A DNA stretch of 25,010 bases from Brachionus plicatilis (lineage: Eukaryota; Rotifera; Eurotatoria; Ploima; Brachionidae), in contig QEOQ01000503.1 in the NCBI GenBank assembly GCA_010279815.1, forward strand, positions 6,665-31,674. The letters are read 5' to 3'. The notes under the pieces were generated by a model. It worked only from the letters and a program-made list of their open reading frames with translations, did not search any database and was not told the origin of the DNA. This document shows, in pieces, positions 1 to 9,013 of this stretch; position 1 is the stretch's first letter; each line of letters starts with the position of its first letter. A program made the position numbers and the translations under genes.

Positions 1-626
1 TCTATTTTTTTTGTAAGTTTTGGAAGGATTTTAAGAAAATCCTCATCTTAAAAGGTCTCAAGAAAATTCGGAAAATTAAAAAAGGACTATTAAGAGTTAA
101 AAATACACAAAAATAAATTGTTTTAAACCTTTTATTATCTAGTCTCGCTCTTTCGCATAATTTAGTGTGATAATGCATAATTCTTTATGCACTAAAAATT
201 TAAGATTTATCATAAATTTTTTTAGATTTTTTTAAAAATAGATTTAAAAATTTTTTGATTTTAAGTCATAAGTCACTATCATTATCTGCAGAAATTTTTT
301 TTCTTATTTAGAGCTGGTGATGTAATGGTTAGAAAAACCACCATAAAGCATCAAAGAAAGCACGCCCAAATGTATCATTTTCCACACGAATCGTAGAAAA
401 AAAACTATCAGTAAATGAAGTTTAAAGATAAAAAAAATTATAAAAGAGTTTTTCTTAAATATTGCATATCAATATTGAATTTTATTTTGGAAATTTTATG
501 CAAACAAAGGTAGGGGTTACTAATTTAGGGTTTATGTGAAATTTCAATTCAAATGAATTTCACAAAATTAGAAATTTCAAAATTAGATTTTCTTTTAGTA
601 CAAAAGAACAGAACAAATGATATAGA
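1..626. other. AT-rich non-coding DNA, no gene seen
   Basis: Very AT-rich sequence with long A and T runs and no reading frame that I would defend. A slightly GC-richer patch lies at about 313-400 but supports neither a tRNA nor an exon convincingly. If the kinesin at 5905-7245 continues to the left, this is intron or 3' flank of that gene. Confidence 0.5.
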
Positions 627-879
627 AACTTTAACTTTCTTTTAGCTTTAAAATTGGTTCTATAAATGCATCATAGTACAACAAACAGTTGTATTAATTT
701 TTAAAGTCTACAAATTTAGAAAAAACTTAATTTCAAAAGATTGCAAAATAATTTTAATACAGTTATTTTGCATATCATTAGCAAATTACTTAGAAAGTTG
801 ATACAATTATGTTTGTTGCACTATGATTAATGTACAGAACTAATTTTGAACTTATAGAAAAAAAGTTACTTTTAAAGTA
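627..879. repeat. Fold-back (inverted-repeat) element of about 250 bp
   Basis: The left arm (about 627-686) and right arm (about 811-879) are imperfect reverse complements over some 60 bp. The best-matched core is CATAGTACAACAAAC on the left against GTTTGTTGCACTATG on the right. The spacer of about 125 bp contains a smaller palindromic stretch (TTGCAAAATAATTT...AGTTATTTTGCA). There is no coding sequence, and I could not identify a target-site duplication. It is most simply a small non-autonomous DNA element or an old fold-back. Confidence 0.6.
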
Positions 880-2185
880 TTATTCACATACTTAAAAATC
901 TTTTTAGCATACAATATTTTAATTAAATAATACTTACATATCAAATAAACAAAAAGACTGAAAATTGCAAAATAATTTTAACATACATAAATTCCTTAGT
1001 ACAATTGCTGTCAAATTTACTTGCATTTTAAGGATAAATAAATTTTAAAATCAAAAAAATTAATTGAAAAAGTGACTTTTTTCAAATTTAAATGGATCGT
1101 AGTTAAAAAAATACACTAAATTTTATAAACACGCATTCATATAATAAAACTAGTAATTCTAACTTAGATCCTAACGATGGAAAAAAAAAGCCCTGAAAGC
1201 ATTATTAAAAAAATTAATTAGAATTAAAATTTCAGTATTTTTTTGGGGGGAAATGTTATAAATTTTTAAGATCTAGACCTTTTTTTCTTTAATTTAATCA
1301 TAACCAAATTTTTGAAATAAGGATTTGAAAATTTTTTTCTTTTTGTTTTAAAAACTATTTAATTAAATTTTATGTAAAGATGTTAATATGAATTTCAGTT
1401 ATTAGTATGTTTAAAAATTAGCAGAACAAATTAAAGTATGTTAATAGAGTAAAGTATGTTTTGATTAAAACAGTGTATGAATTAATTGTGTAATAAGATT
1501 TTTATCTATGCTGCTACAACTATTCCAGAAAAGGTTATTTAGTTTTTTAATTTTGTTCTGATCTTTTGTGCTGAACTTCCAAAACCCTAATTTCGATCTG
1601 AATAAAACAACAATTAGATAGCTGAACTGCGAAATGGTGAAAAAAATGTAAAATCTAATTCGTGGTTGAAACCGGTTTCTCGAACAAATCTAAGATTGAT
1701 TGTTTCCATACAAAAATAGAGGCATTTTTTCATGACAGAAATATACTTGATTTTGTAAATTTTGATAAGATATTAAAATAAATTTGTAAATTATATTGTT
1801 GCCTAAGTAATAATATTTTTCACCGAAAAATATTAACAATACAGTTTAAATTATCAAATATCAAATTAAAAAGATAATTTATTTTATTTCCATTTATTTT
1901 TATTCAAAACAAACACTTTGAAAATTGTTGAAACTATAAAGTTATGAGTTGCATGTTCTAACTTATTTAACACTCAAAAAACCGGTGTCAATTTGACACT
2001 TTCTTTTTGTTCATTCATCTTATAAATCGTTATTCATTCACTCCTAAAACTATGAATAAGTTAGTATAAATTAAATTTATCTATGCTGTTAACTATTTAT
2101 AGTATCCTAAAATATGTTAGTTTAAATAAATCTAATAAAATATTGGATTTTTGAAAATCTGATGAGAGATTTCTAAAACATAGAG
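880..2185. other. AT-rich non-coding DNA, no gene seen
   Basis: No exon-like island, RNA gene or clear repeat boundary was recognised in this 1.3-kb stretch. Near 1980-2005 there is a TGTCAATTTGACA palindrome whose relative (CAAATTGACACTGG) occurs just beyond the next element at about 2724-2737, which hints at an older nested inverted repeat. Confidence 0.4.
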
Positions 2186-2715
2186 GATAAAAAGGCATGT
2201 TGAAGTTTATGATCAAATGATCAAATGCTCAATTAAAAAGTAAGCATAATAATTTCTTAAATTAACGAAATGATTTTTTTTTATTGGTAATGATTTAACA
2301 TATTATGCTACAGTCTCAAAAAATTATTTTAAGTTGATCATAAAATAAATGGATTAATAATCGATTTTTAGAATAAAAAAGAGTACAAAATCCGAAAGAC
2401 AAAAGACTTAACTTCGCAATGATAATAAGATTAAAAAACCAAATAATATTTTATGTTAAGAAAAAAATTTATTTATTTGCATTATTAACTTTACTAAAAA
2501 ATCAAAAATAATCGATCATTTTAGTTAATTTTGAACAAACTAGTAATTTAAAATTTTATTTTTTTTGAAATTTTAATTTAACAAACTATGTTAATCAATG
2601 TTACATCAAGAATTTCATAAAATTCTCCCTAAATCTTCAGGAAATTTTTTATTAAATATAAAATGAGCAATTTGATATAAAGTTTTGATCATAAACTTCA
2701 ACATGCCGATAAAAA
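2186..2715. mobile_element. 514-bp non-autonomous TIR element with 8-bp target duplication (copy 1)
   Basis: The element runs from 2194 to 2707. It starts GGCATGTTGAAGTTTATGAT and ends with the reverse complement, ATCATAAACTTCAACATGCC. It is flanked by perfect 8-bp direct repeats GATAAAAA (2186-2193 and 2708-2715). The interior is AT-rich and has no usable reading frame. A second copy of almost identical length is at 11438-11949. An 8-9 bp duplication with GGC...GCC ends suggests mobilisation by a Mutator-like or hAT-like transposase. The superfamily is inference, but the element boundaries are seen directly. Confidence 0.88.
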
Positions 2716-3362
2716 AAGGTTTCAAATTGACACTGGTCAATTAATTATTAAACATATATATCGTATTATAAATATAAAAGAGTTCTTGTAAGATATAAAA
2801 TTAAAGAAATTTGTATCTTTTAAAATTAATTCTAATTAACTATTTATACTTCTGATTTTTTTTCTGATTTTTTCTGAAAAAAAATTAATTGAAAGAGTAA
2901 CCATAGCTCGCCATATTTAATTATATAGTTATTTAAAACGATAATGTATTTATGTTTTTTGTTCTAGTCAATGATTGATAAAATTTCAGATTTTTAATTT
3001 TGCAAAATTAATTTAAAAGATTAAAAATTTTGATTTTTTTGAAAAATATAAAAATTTACATTGATATTCAAGATTCATTTTAAAATCTAAAAATTTGAAA
3101 ATTTCAAATTTTTTATTCTGTCAAATTACTGTATTCTTTTACTCTTTGCTTCCTCGGTTTTAACCAGACTTGCGCAAAAATCAGAAAATAAAATGAAGTC
3201 GTTTTATCACTTTAAAATTTTTTTGAGTTTTACTTTATATTTTAATTTTGCAAGTCAAGAATGGACTATGATTTTAAAAAATTTAGGATATTTTGATTTG
3301 ATCTTTGGATTTCATTAAAGACAAGAATTTCGAAAAAAAACTTGTTTTTATCTGTAATGAAC
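2716..3362. other. AT-rich non-coding DNA, no gene seen
   Basis: No coding or RNA signal was recognised. The sequence is dominated by AAATTT-type runs. A short GC-richer patch near 3140-3175 has no reading frame worth reporting. Confidence 0.4.
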
Positions 3363-3565
3363 AGAGTTGTTTTAAAGTCTCAATTCCAACTCTCATTCGA
3401 TTTAAAGGCAAAGCAAAATGTTCAAAAAAAAAAAAACTTCAAAATTTCCAAGTAAATTTTACATTTATTGTATAAAAGTCAGTAAAAAAGTCTGAACAAG
3501 TCAAAGTGTGACTTGGACTTGGATTTTTTTTTTAAAAATGACAAGTTTTGACATTGACTTGTGTT
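3363..3565. repeat. AAGTC-rich interspersed repeat, fragment
   Basis: It begins AGAGTTGTTTTAAAGTCTC, the same terminus seen at 13532 and, inverted, near 5877 and 8225. Farther in there is a cluster of AAGTC/GACTT words, including GTGACTTGGACTTGGA. The right boundary is unclear. Reading frames over this stretch are composed of low-complexity residues and are not genes. Confidence 0.45.
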
Positions 3566-3886
3566 AAAAATTTGAAAATTACAATTCAAGTTACTAATTT
3601 TTAGATTAGAATTAAAATTATAAAAAATTATAAGTCTCAAATTTTTATATTCAGGAAAAAATAAAATTATTAGTCTAAATTTCTTTTTCGATGTAAAAAT
3701 TAAAAACATTATTTTTTAAAGGGGACTATTTTTCGATCTTCTTAAATTACTTTTTCTGCTACTAAAATAGTTAATTTTTCTATCTTTGAATTTTTTTCTA
3801 TCGTATCACTTGTATGAAATTTGAAAACTTATTTTTTTTTTTTTTTTTTAGCAGAAGAATGAATTTTTGTATCATCATAAAATATG

Positions 3887-4434
3887 CAGTGATGATTTGA
3901 TTCCAGTTTAAGAAAAATTACGTAAAATACCTAAAATTAACCAAATTTTACGTTAATTCAGGTAAAATCTGAAAAGCGAAAAAGAGGTATTTTAAGAAAA
4001 ATTACGAAAATTAATAGGATTTAACGACAATTTTGCTAAAATTTGGTAAAACTCAAAACGTCCAGAGATTTTTGAAATAATGTCTTTTTTTTCCAAAAAT
4101 CTCAAAGGAAACAAAAGAAAGAATTAATTTAATTTGAATATCTCAATTTGACTTTAAAAGCTTTATATAAAAAACATTATTTGTTCTATGTGTATGTGTA
4201 TTCTATGTGTAAATTTTCATTTTATTAGTTTTGTGTAAATGAAATTATTTATTTTTTCAAATTTCTCAAAAAATAACCAAAATTAACGTAATTTTTTTTT
4301 AAAAATAGATATTTTTTAAATCGTTTAAAAAAAATTAAATTTTCGGTTTTTTGAAAAGCCATTATTTCCAAAATTATCGTAAAATCCTATTTATTTTCGT
4401 AATTTTTCTTAGAATACTCGGATCAAATCACTAC
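3887..4434. mobile_element. Inverted-repeat DNA element of about 550 bp
   Basis: The left end CAGTGATGATTTGATTCC (3887 on) and the right end, read inverted, CAGTAGTGATTTGATCCG match at 14 of the first 18 positions. A second matched block follows: AAGAAAAATTACGAAAAT near 3995 pairs with its complement near 4400, extended by the AATAGGATTT words on both sides. The arms therefore reach well over 100 bp in patches. No target duplication was found, and there is no coding sequence. The CAGT...ACTG ends are compatible with a hAT-type MITE, but that is a guess. Confidence 0.55.
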
Positions 4435-4469
4435 TGTAAGTCTTTTTTAAACAATATAAAATGCACATT

Positions 4470-4545
4470 AATATAAGTCACAGTTTTAGGTCTAAGTCAA
4501 AAAATTTTAAGTCAGAATTATGACTTGACTTAAAATTATTTTTTC
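4470..4545. repeat. AAGTC-rich repeat fragment
   Basis: The stretch contains TCTAAGTCAAAAAATTTTAAGTC and TATGACTTGACTTAAAA, the same word set as the other AAGTC-family copies. It lies directly left of the 905-bp element at 4558. A further AAGTC-rich stretch (about 5690-5877) lies beyond that element. The two may be halves of one copy split by the insertion, but I could not prove continuity. Confidence 0.35.
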
Positions 4546-4548
4546 ATA

Positions 4549-5471
4549 ATTAACAAAGGCGAATTTTTTTGTGATACCCCAATTATTGAATAGAATACCC
4601 CAAATATTTAAGTTTTTATCCCAAAATTTTAAACAATAAACCCAAATGTTAAATAGAATACCCCAAAAATAACAATTATACATAAAAAAATTAACACCTT
4701 TTCGATTTAATAAACGAATTTGTAAATTTGACCCAATTTCTATTAAAAGAAGAACAAATATTAAAAAAAAACCTTGATTGATAAGTTTGACACTTATTTT
4801 TTCTGTAATAAAATAAGATGTAAATCAAAACATTCAACTTTATTTTTCTTGATTTGAACTAATCGAAAGCAGAAAAAAAAAACAAAAAAAAAAATAGGAA
4901 AAAATAAATAATAAATATTGAAATTTAAAAATCAAAAAAATCAAGCATTTTAATTTAGATTTTTTTATATTTTTTTCATAGTAACTAATGTCTCTATATT
5001 TCAACAAAACTCTTTTAACTGATAATAATTTAATTTTTATTTTTTTTTATATATATATTCATTCTGAAGGAGCACTACCTCGATACAGATAAACAAATAA
5101 ATAAAATTAATAACAGTAAAAAATTTAAAAAAAAGTGAATTACTAGTCTAAACAATTGAGCACCAAATTAATAAGCAAATACATTAAAAATACATTAATT
5201 ATTAAAAAAAAATGTTTTTTTTACTTAAGTGTCAGAAAAATTAAGTGTCAAACTTATCAATCAAGGTCTTTTTATTAATATTTGTTCTTCTTTTAATAAA
5301 AATAGGGTCAAAATTACAAATTTGTTTATATTTTTATTGAAAAGGTGTTCATTTTTTTTTGTATAATTGCTATTTTTGGGGTATTCTATTTAACAATTGG
5401 GGCTATTTTTTAAAAATTTGGTGTATTTTATTCAAACATTGGGATACTGATTTTAGTCAGCCATTAACAAA
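4549..5471. mobile_element. 905-bp TIR element with roughly 240-bp arms and 9-bp target duplication
   Basis: The element is 4558-5462 and is flanked by perfect ATTAACAAA direct repeats at 4549-4557 and 5463-5471. It begins GGC and ends GCC. The two arms (4558-4810 and 5221-5462) are imperfect reverse complements over about 240 bp. Each arm carries several CCCCAA/CCCAAA words spaced about 25-35 bp apart within a loose AATAGAATACCCCAAA repeat, like subterminal transposase-binding sites. The central loop has no coding sequence and contains one LINE-type 3' hairpin (5064-5107). A related fragment with TTTGGGTATTTAATTC occurs near 15727. Non-autonomous and MULE-like by duplication length (inference). 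Confidence 0.87.
5064..5107 (+). repeat. LINE-type 3' hairpin plus AAATA tail (copy 1)
   Basis: CTGAAGGAGCACTACCTCG, then ATACAG and an AAACAAATAAATAAAA tail. One stem base differs from the consensus (ACCTC instead of AGCTC). It lies in the loop of the 905-bp element, so it either inserted there or was carried along. Other copies are at 8396, 14279, 15249, 15807, 19655 and 20608. Confidence 0.6.
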
Positions 5472-5689
5472 CTCAAAAATCATAAAATGTTGAAAAATTA
5501 AATTTAGTTTTATTACAAAAAAAAAATAAATTTTATTTTTTTCTATTTTCTAATGAATTTAAATATATATTCTACGTACTGTTTTAATTTATTTAACAAA
5601 TTTCTTTAAATTTTTCGTGCATTTCAAAAATTTAATTAAATAATGTAAATAAATAAATACAGGAAACTTTTCTAACCAAAATTCTAGTT

Positions 5690-5877
5690 GAAAAAAATTT
5701 CAAGTCAACTTATAACTTTAATAATAAATCACAAGCATATTCAATATATAGAAAAATTTATGACTTTTAATTTTCAAATTTTTGAAACAAGTCAAAGTCT
5801 TGTAATTCTTAAATTTTAAAAAACAAGTCCAAGTCCTGCACCTGCACTTGACTTGTAACTTTACTACAACTCTGATT
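5690..5877. repeat. AAGTC-rich interspersed repeat at the kinesin intron edge
   Basis: The stretch contains AACAAGTCCAAGTCCTGCAC and TGCACTTGACTTGTAAC and ends TACAACTCTG, the inverted form of the family terminus CAGAGTTG. It sits only about 20 bp downstream (on the minus strand) of the kinesin splice donor. The intron therefore begins with host-like splice sequence and runs straight into repeat DNA. Confidence 0.55.
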
Positions 5878-5904
5878 TAAAAAAAGAAAAAAACCAAATC
5901 TTAC

Positions 5905-7245
5905 CGAAGTTTCATCGAACTCAACCGAATTGGGGTTGATGCACAAAATCATCTTTATTTTGCCATTGCCTTCGAAATAATTTTTGAACAAAAGTGTCAA
6001 TTTAGAGTCCCTGTAGGGCACCATCTTTTTGTATCCATTGAGTGAATTTTCTCTCAGAGTCTCGATGCAATTTCTGAGAGCCATCAGCGACGAGTTAATG
6101 CTGCCCGCCTCCCTCAGCCTCGAGCCGGTGTTCTTGGTGCGCTTGGAGCGTTCACTGCCGGCCAAGTCCACCAAAGACAACTGGCTCACATAGACCGGAC
6201 ATTGCTTGCCGCTGCACTGCGACTGCACCAGGCGAATGCTGAAAATACTGTGACTCCTAGACGACTCAGAGTTCAACTCGGTGTACGCGACCACTCTTTT
6301 CTTCTGCGCCTTCGAAATCAAGTCCAGGGCCTCTTCGATTGTCTTCACCTCGAGCTCATTCACGTCCTTGATGTACATGCAGCCCTTGGAGTCTTCCTTC
6401 AAATTTTTCGACTCTTTCAAGTCCTGTCCGCCCGACATGGTCGGAGTGCTGGACGAAGCTACATCGTCAAGCAGGTCATAAATGTAGTTGTTGTAGATTT
6501 CAATGCACGATATGTACACGGCATAGTAGTTGTCGCGGTTTATTTGACACTGAAATTTGTTGCTCAGCTGCAGTTCATTTAGAAAAGCTTGTTGTTGTCT
6601 GGTCAATTTGGTAGGGTGGACGGCGGCCGGGTTGGACAGACGGCCCTCGCAGTCCGACTGAATCTCGAACGAGTTCATTCTGTCCGGCTTGAAGATGTTC
6701 TTGCGGGCAATGTTGCCTTGGATGGACTGAAACAGACAGTCGAGAGAGCGCTGCAGCATGCCCGACTCGTGCTGATTGCCGATCATGGAGTAGGTCTTGC
6801 CTGAGCCGGTCACGCCGTACGTGAACATGAGGCCGTTTTTGGCGTTCAGCAGATCTTGGACGAGAGGCATGCTCACTTGTTCGAACAGTTGTTTTTGCGA
6901 GGTCTGCTCGTCGTAGATCTGGGTGAACGAGTAGACCAGTTGTTTGATTTGGCCGGTTCGGTACGAGGCCGAGCACTTAAAGAACGGTTTATAGAAGTTT
7001 ATGTTAAGAGTGGAATAGATGGCCGCTTGGGTGCAGCGCATACCTCTGGTATTTGGAGCATCAGGTTGGACTCGTCTAAAATTTTGAGACACGATTCATC
7101 GGTTTCGTTGGGCAGGGGCCGGATGCGACAGTAAACTTCGACTGGGTCGACCCGGGCCGTTGTTCTAAGCTTTCTAGACAACAACAAGTTTAGAAAAAAG
7201 AGGCAGGCAGAGTTTGTTGGTTTAAAGGTGAATTTACTTGCTCAT
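5905..7245 (-). CDS. KIF23: MKLP1/KIF23-type kinesin motor, 5' part (three exons, 3' part missing)
   Basis: N-terminal 403 residues of a kinesin-6 motor, the centralspindlin motor used in cytokinesis. Exons read on the minus strand: 7238-7245 (8 nt, encoding Met-Ser and two bases of Lys), 7044-7173 and 5905-6975, with introns of 64 and 68 bp. Visible motifs are VYCRIRP near residue 18, the P-loop GVTGSGKT (100-107), switch I SSRSHS (284-289) and switch II LVDLAGSER (314-322). The stretch YISCIEIYNNYIYDLL and the long insert before it are typical of MKLP1. Removing the 68-bp intron restores exactly 14 residues between PE and YSF, as I recall for vertebrate KIF23. The reading ends after FDETS at a GTAAGA donor, so the last motor strand, neck, coiled coil and tail are not found to the left. 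The exons are far GC-richer than their surroundings. Identification is firm; the 8-nt first exon is inferred from phase. Confidence 0.9.
6976..7043 (-). other. Kinesin intron 2 (68 bp)
   Basis: The donor CCAGAG|GTATGC and acceptor TTTAAG|TGCTCG keep phase 0. The length is not a multiple of three, which explains why the protein shifts frame between the two exons. A TTAACAT branch-like word lies about 20 nt before the acceptor. The acceptor ends in AAG rather than the preferred CAG or TAG, as also seen in two BRD7/9 introns. Confidence 0.8.
7174..7237 (-). other. Kinesin intron 1 (64 bp)
   Basis: The donor is AA|GTAAAT, and the acceptor, after a pyrimidine-rich run and CTAAAC, is TTGTTGTCTAG|AAAG. 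It joins the 8-nt exon ATGAGCAA to the next exon in phase, giving M-S-K-K-L-R-T. Without it the frame runs upstream to a stop with no ATG. Confidence 0.65.
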
Positions 7246-7646
7246 TGTATGAAGATAGATGGGGTTAACAATTAACAAGTGGAATTGGACTGTGATCTCT
7301 ATCAGGTATTAATAATTTTGCTTTTGAATATTTATTTTTACTTATGTTACAAGTTTGGGAATTTTGTTATTTTGAATTACGGTACTAAACGACTTTGAAC
7401 TTTAAATTGATATGGTGTCATCAAATTTGTCCGTTTTTTTTTTTTTTTTCAAGATGCTTTTTGCCTTCAAATTAGGGTGTTGAAAAATTTCTTAAAAAAC
7501 TTCAAATACAAAAATTAAAATTTTTTTTGACTTTTTGATGGTCAAAACCATGTTTTGCATTTGAAAAAAAAATTTTGTCAACTTTGTTTCGCCTAGTGCA
7601 AGAGTCGGTAAAATCTATGCAAATTCTACAAAATTGCATCCTATTT
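7246..7646. other. Presumed 5' flank of the kinesin gene
   Basis: The stretch just upstream of the start codon (7246-7310) is less AT-rich than the rest and may hold 5' UTR and promoter, but no TATA box or other named element is clear. Beyond 7320 it is AT-rich filler with long T runs. Confidence 0.35.
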
Positions 7647-7714
7647 AAAAGTATTAAAAATATTTAAAAGTATTAAAAATATTTAAAAGTATTAAAAATA
7701 TTTAAAAGTATTTT
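7647..7714 (+). repeat. 19-bp minisatellite, about 3.6 copies
   Basis: The unit AAAAGTATTAAAAATATTT is repeated at 7647, 7666 and 7685 with no mismatches, followed by a partial unit at 7704. It has no coding content. Perfect identity between units suggests recent slippage or array turnover. Confidence 0.9.
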
Positions 7715-7875
7715 GAGTAGCCATTTTTATGTAGATTTTTCTTTACTTTTTAGTAATATAAGTAAGTATATAAAGGAGGTAAAGGGGCATTTTTTCATCA
7801 GTGACGGCATTTCTGACTATATCAAAATGTGTCCAGAAAACATAAGATTTAAAGTTTATCGTATATTTTTAAACA

Positions 7876-8226
7876 AAGTTGCTTAAAAGTCCCAAAAAAA
7901 AGTCCAAGTCAAGAATTTTTTTTTTTTCAGAGTCCAAGTCCCGACCTTTAAAATTTTTTTAAAGAAAAAAAGTTCAAGTCCGGATTTTTTTTTTAAATAT
8001 GCTAAATCAGGCTTGATTAAAAAAAATTTATATACTCTTGGGTTGTCTAATGCAATCGATTTGCCATATTTCAGAATTTTGTTGCAATTTTAGCATTAAT
8101 TTCTTCTTCAGTCTTCAAAATTTTAAAGCCTTGACTTGGACTTTTGAATGAAAATTAAAAAAAAATTTAAGTCTTTGGTCGGACTTTGACTTGAATTGAG
8201 ACTGGTGACTTTTAAACAACAGAGTG
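7876..8226. repeat. AAGTC-rich inverted-repeat element of about 350 bp
   Basis: The left end AAGTTGCTTAAAAGTCCC and the right end GACTTTTAAACAACAGAG are inverted copies of the family terminus. Both flanks carry AAGTCCAAGTC words on the left and GGACTTTGACTTG words on the right, so the arms are inverted AAGTC arrays. This is the clearest copy of the family in the window. There is no coding sequence. The copies at 13531 and 16060 have the same design. Confidence 0.6.
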
Positions 8227-8395
8227 TTTTTAAATGAATTTATAAGGCTTAGATGAATTTCATAACTTGAGGTCCACTAAGTTCAAAACAAACTATTTTC
8301 CTCTTCATTTTCTTACACTTGTAATATTTTTATATATATGTATAATTTTTTTATTTTTTTGTACTCTTTTCTTCTAATTTTTAATTTTACTTCTC

Positions 8396-8435
8396 CTGAA
8401 GGAGGTTAATTAAATTCAAATAAATAAATAAATAT
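8396..8435 (+). repeat. Degenerate LINE-type 3' hairpin plus AAATA tail (copy 2)
   Basis: CTGAAGGAGGTTAATT followed by TCAAATAAATAAATAAATATT. The 5' stem half is intact but the GCTC half is lost, so it is recognised by the CTGAAGGAG start and the tail. Confidence 0.4.
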
Positions 8436-8723
8436 TAAAAACAAAACGCAATTAATTGTTATAGATTTTTCAGCCTTTTGCATTTGGTGAAACAAAAGTT
8501 GTTTCACACTGTTTCATCTGCAGAACAAGTATTTGACCATTAGATCATTTTGTATTGTAAGAAATTTCACAATGGGGAAATAATTATTTCAGTAGCTAAT
8601 TTATTTTTTATAAGTAGAAAAAAAAAGTAGCTAAATTTTTTTTAATAAGAGATTATATTTTTTTAAGTAAATAGTTAAGAAAGTGTGAAAAACCAAAAAA
8701 AATTTGTAAAGGTAATCAATCAA
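8436..8723. other. AT-rich spacer with a short perfect hairpin
   Basis: Non-coding. It contains the 9-bp-arm palindrome GTGAAACAA-AAG-TTGTTTCAC at about 8487-8507. Nothing around it explains the palindrome, and no terminator-like T run or gene end is adjacent. Confidence 0.4.
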
Positions 8724-9005
8724 TTAGCTTTGAACCGGCTTTTGAACTAAATCGACTTTTCTAGAACGATCTCTTCCTCTCTTCTGTGTATTTCCTTTTG
8801 AGTTGTTACTTGAAACAGACTTCATTGATAAAATATTACTTTGATTTGATTCAACACTATTGAAAACAGTTGAAATAGAAGTATCAACTTGAATCGAACT
8901 AGATGGTATTTGAAATAATTCTCGATTTAAAGGACCTATTGAATTTCGCTTAAGCGCTGTTGGAGCTTTCTTTCGACGTCCTTTTGAAGCATTTCTTTTC
9001 GGCAC
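8724..9005 (-). pseudogene. AT-hook-like basic C-terminal tail, probably of a transposase
   Basis: An open frame of 93 codons to a TAG stop, beginning at a GTG directly after TTTAG. It looks like a 3' exon entered by an acceptor rather than a true start. The protein is basic at both ends, with GRRKKAP near residue 9 and KRGRDRSRK near residue 76, and rich in Ser and Asn between. KRGRD is one residue away from the AT-hook core RGRP. Mutator-like transposases of invertebrates often end in such AT-hook tails, and a SWIM remnant lies on the same strand at 10151-10342. I infer a transposase tail; it could instead be a small lineage-specific nuclear protein. Confidence 0.4.
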
Positions 9006-9013
9006 TAAATTTC

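Noticed and set aside
313..400. tRNA-like start (GGTGATGTAATGGTTAG) and, on the minus strand, a VENDTFG frame recalling fumarase
   Set aside because: There is no B box or cloverleaf. The protein match is seven residues and stops within a dozen codons, with no splice sites to rescue it.
6202..7134. Several plus-strand open frames opposite the kinesin
   Set aside because: They are antisense shadows of a GC-richer coding exon, and their translations have no family features.
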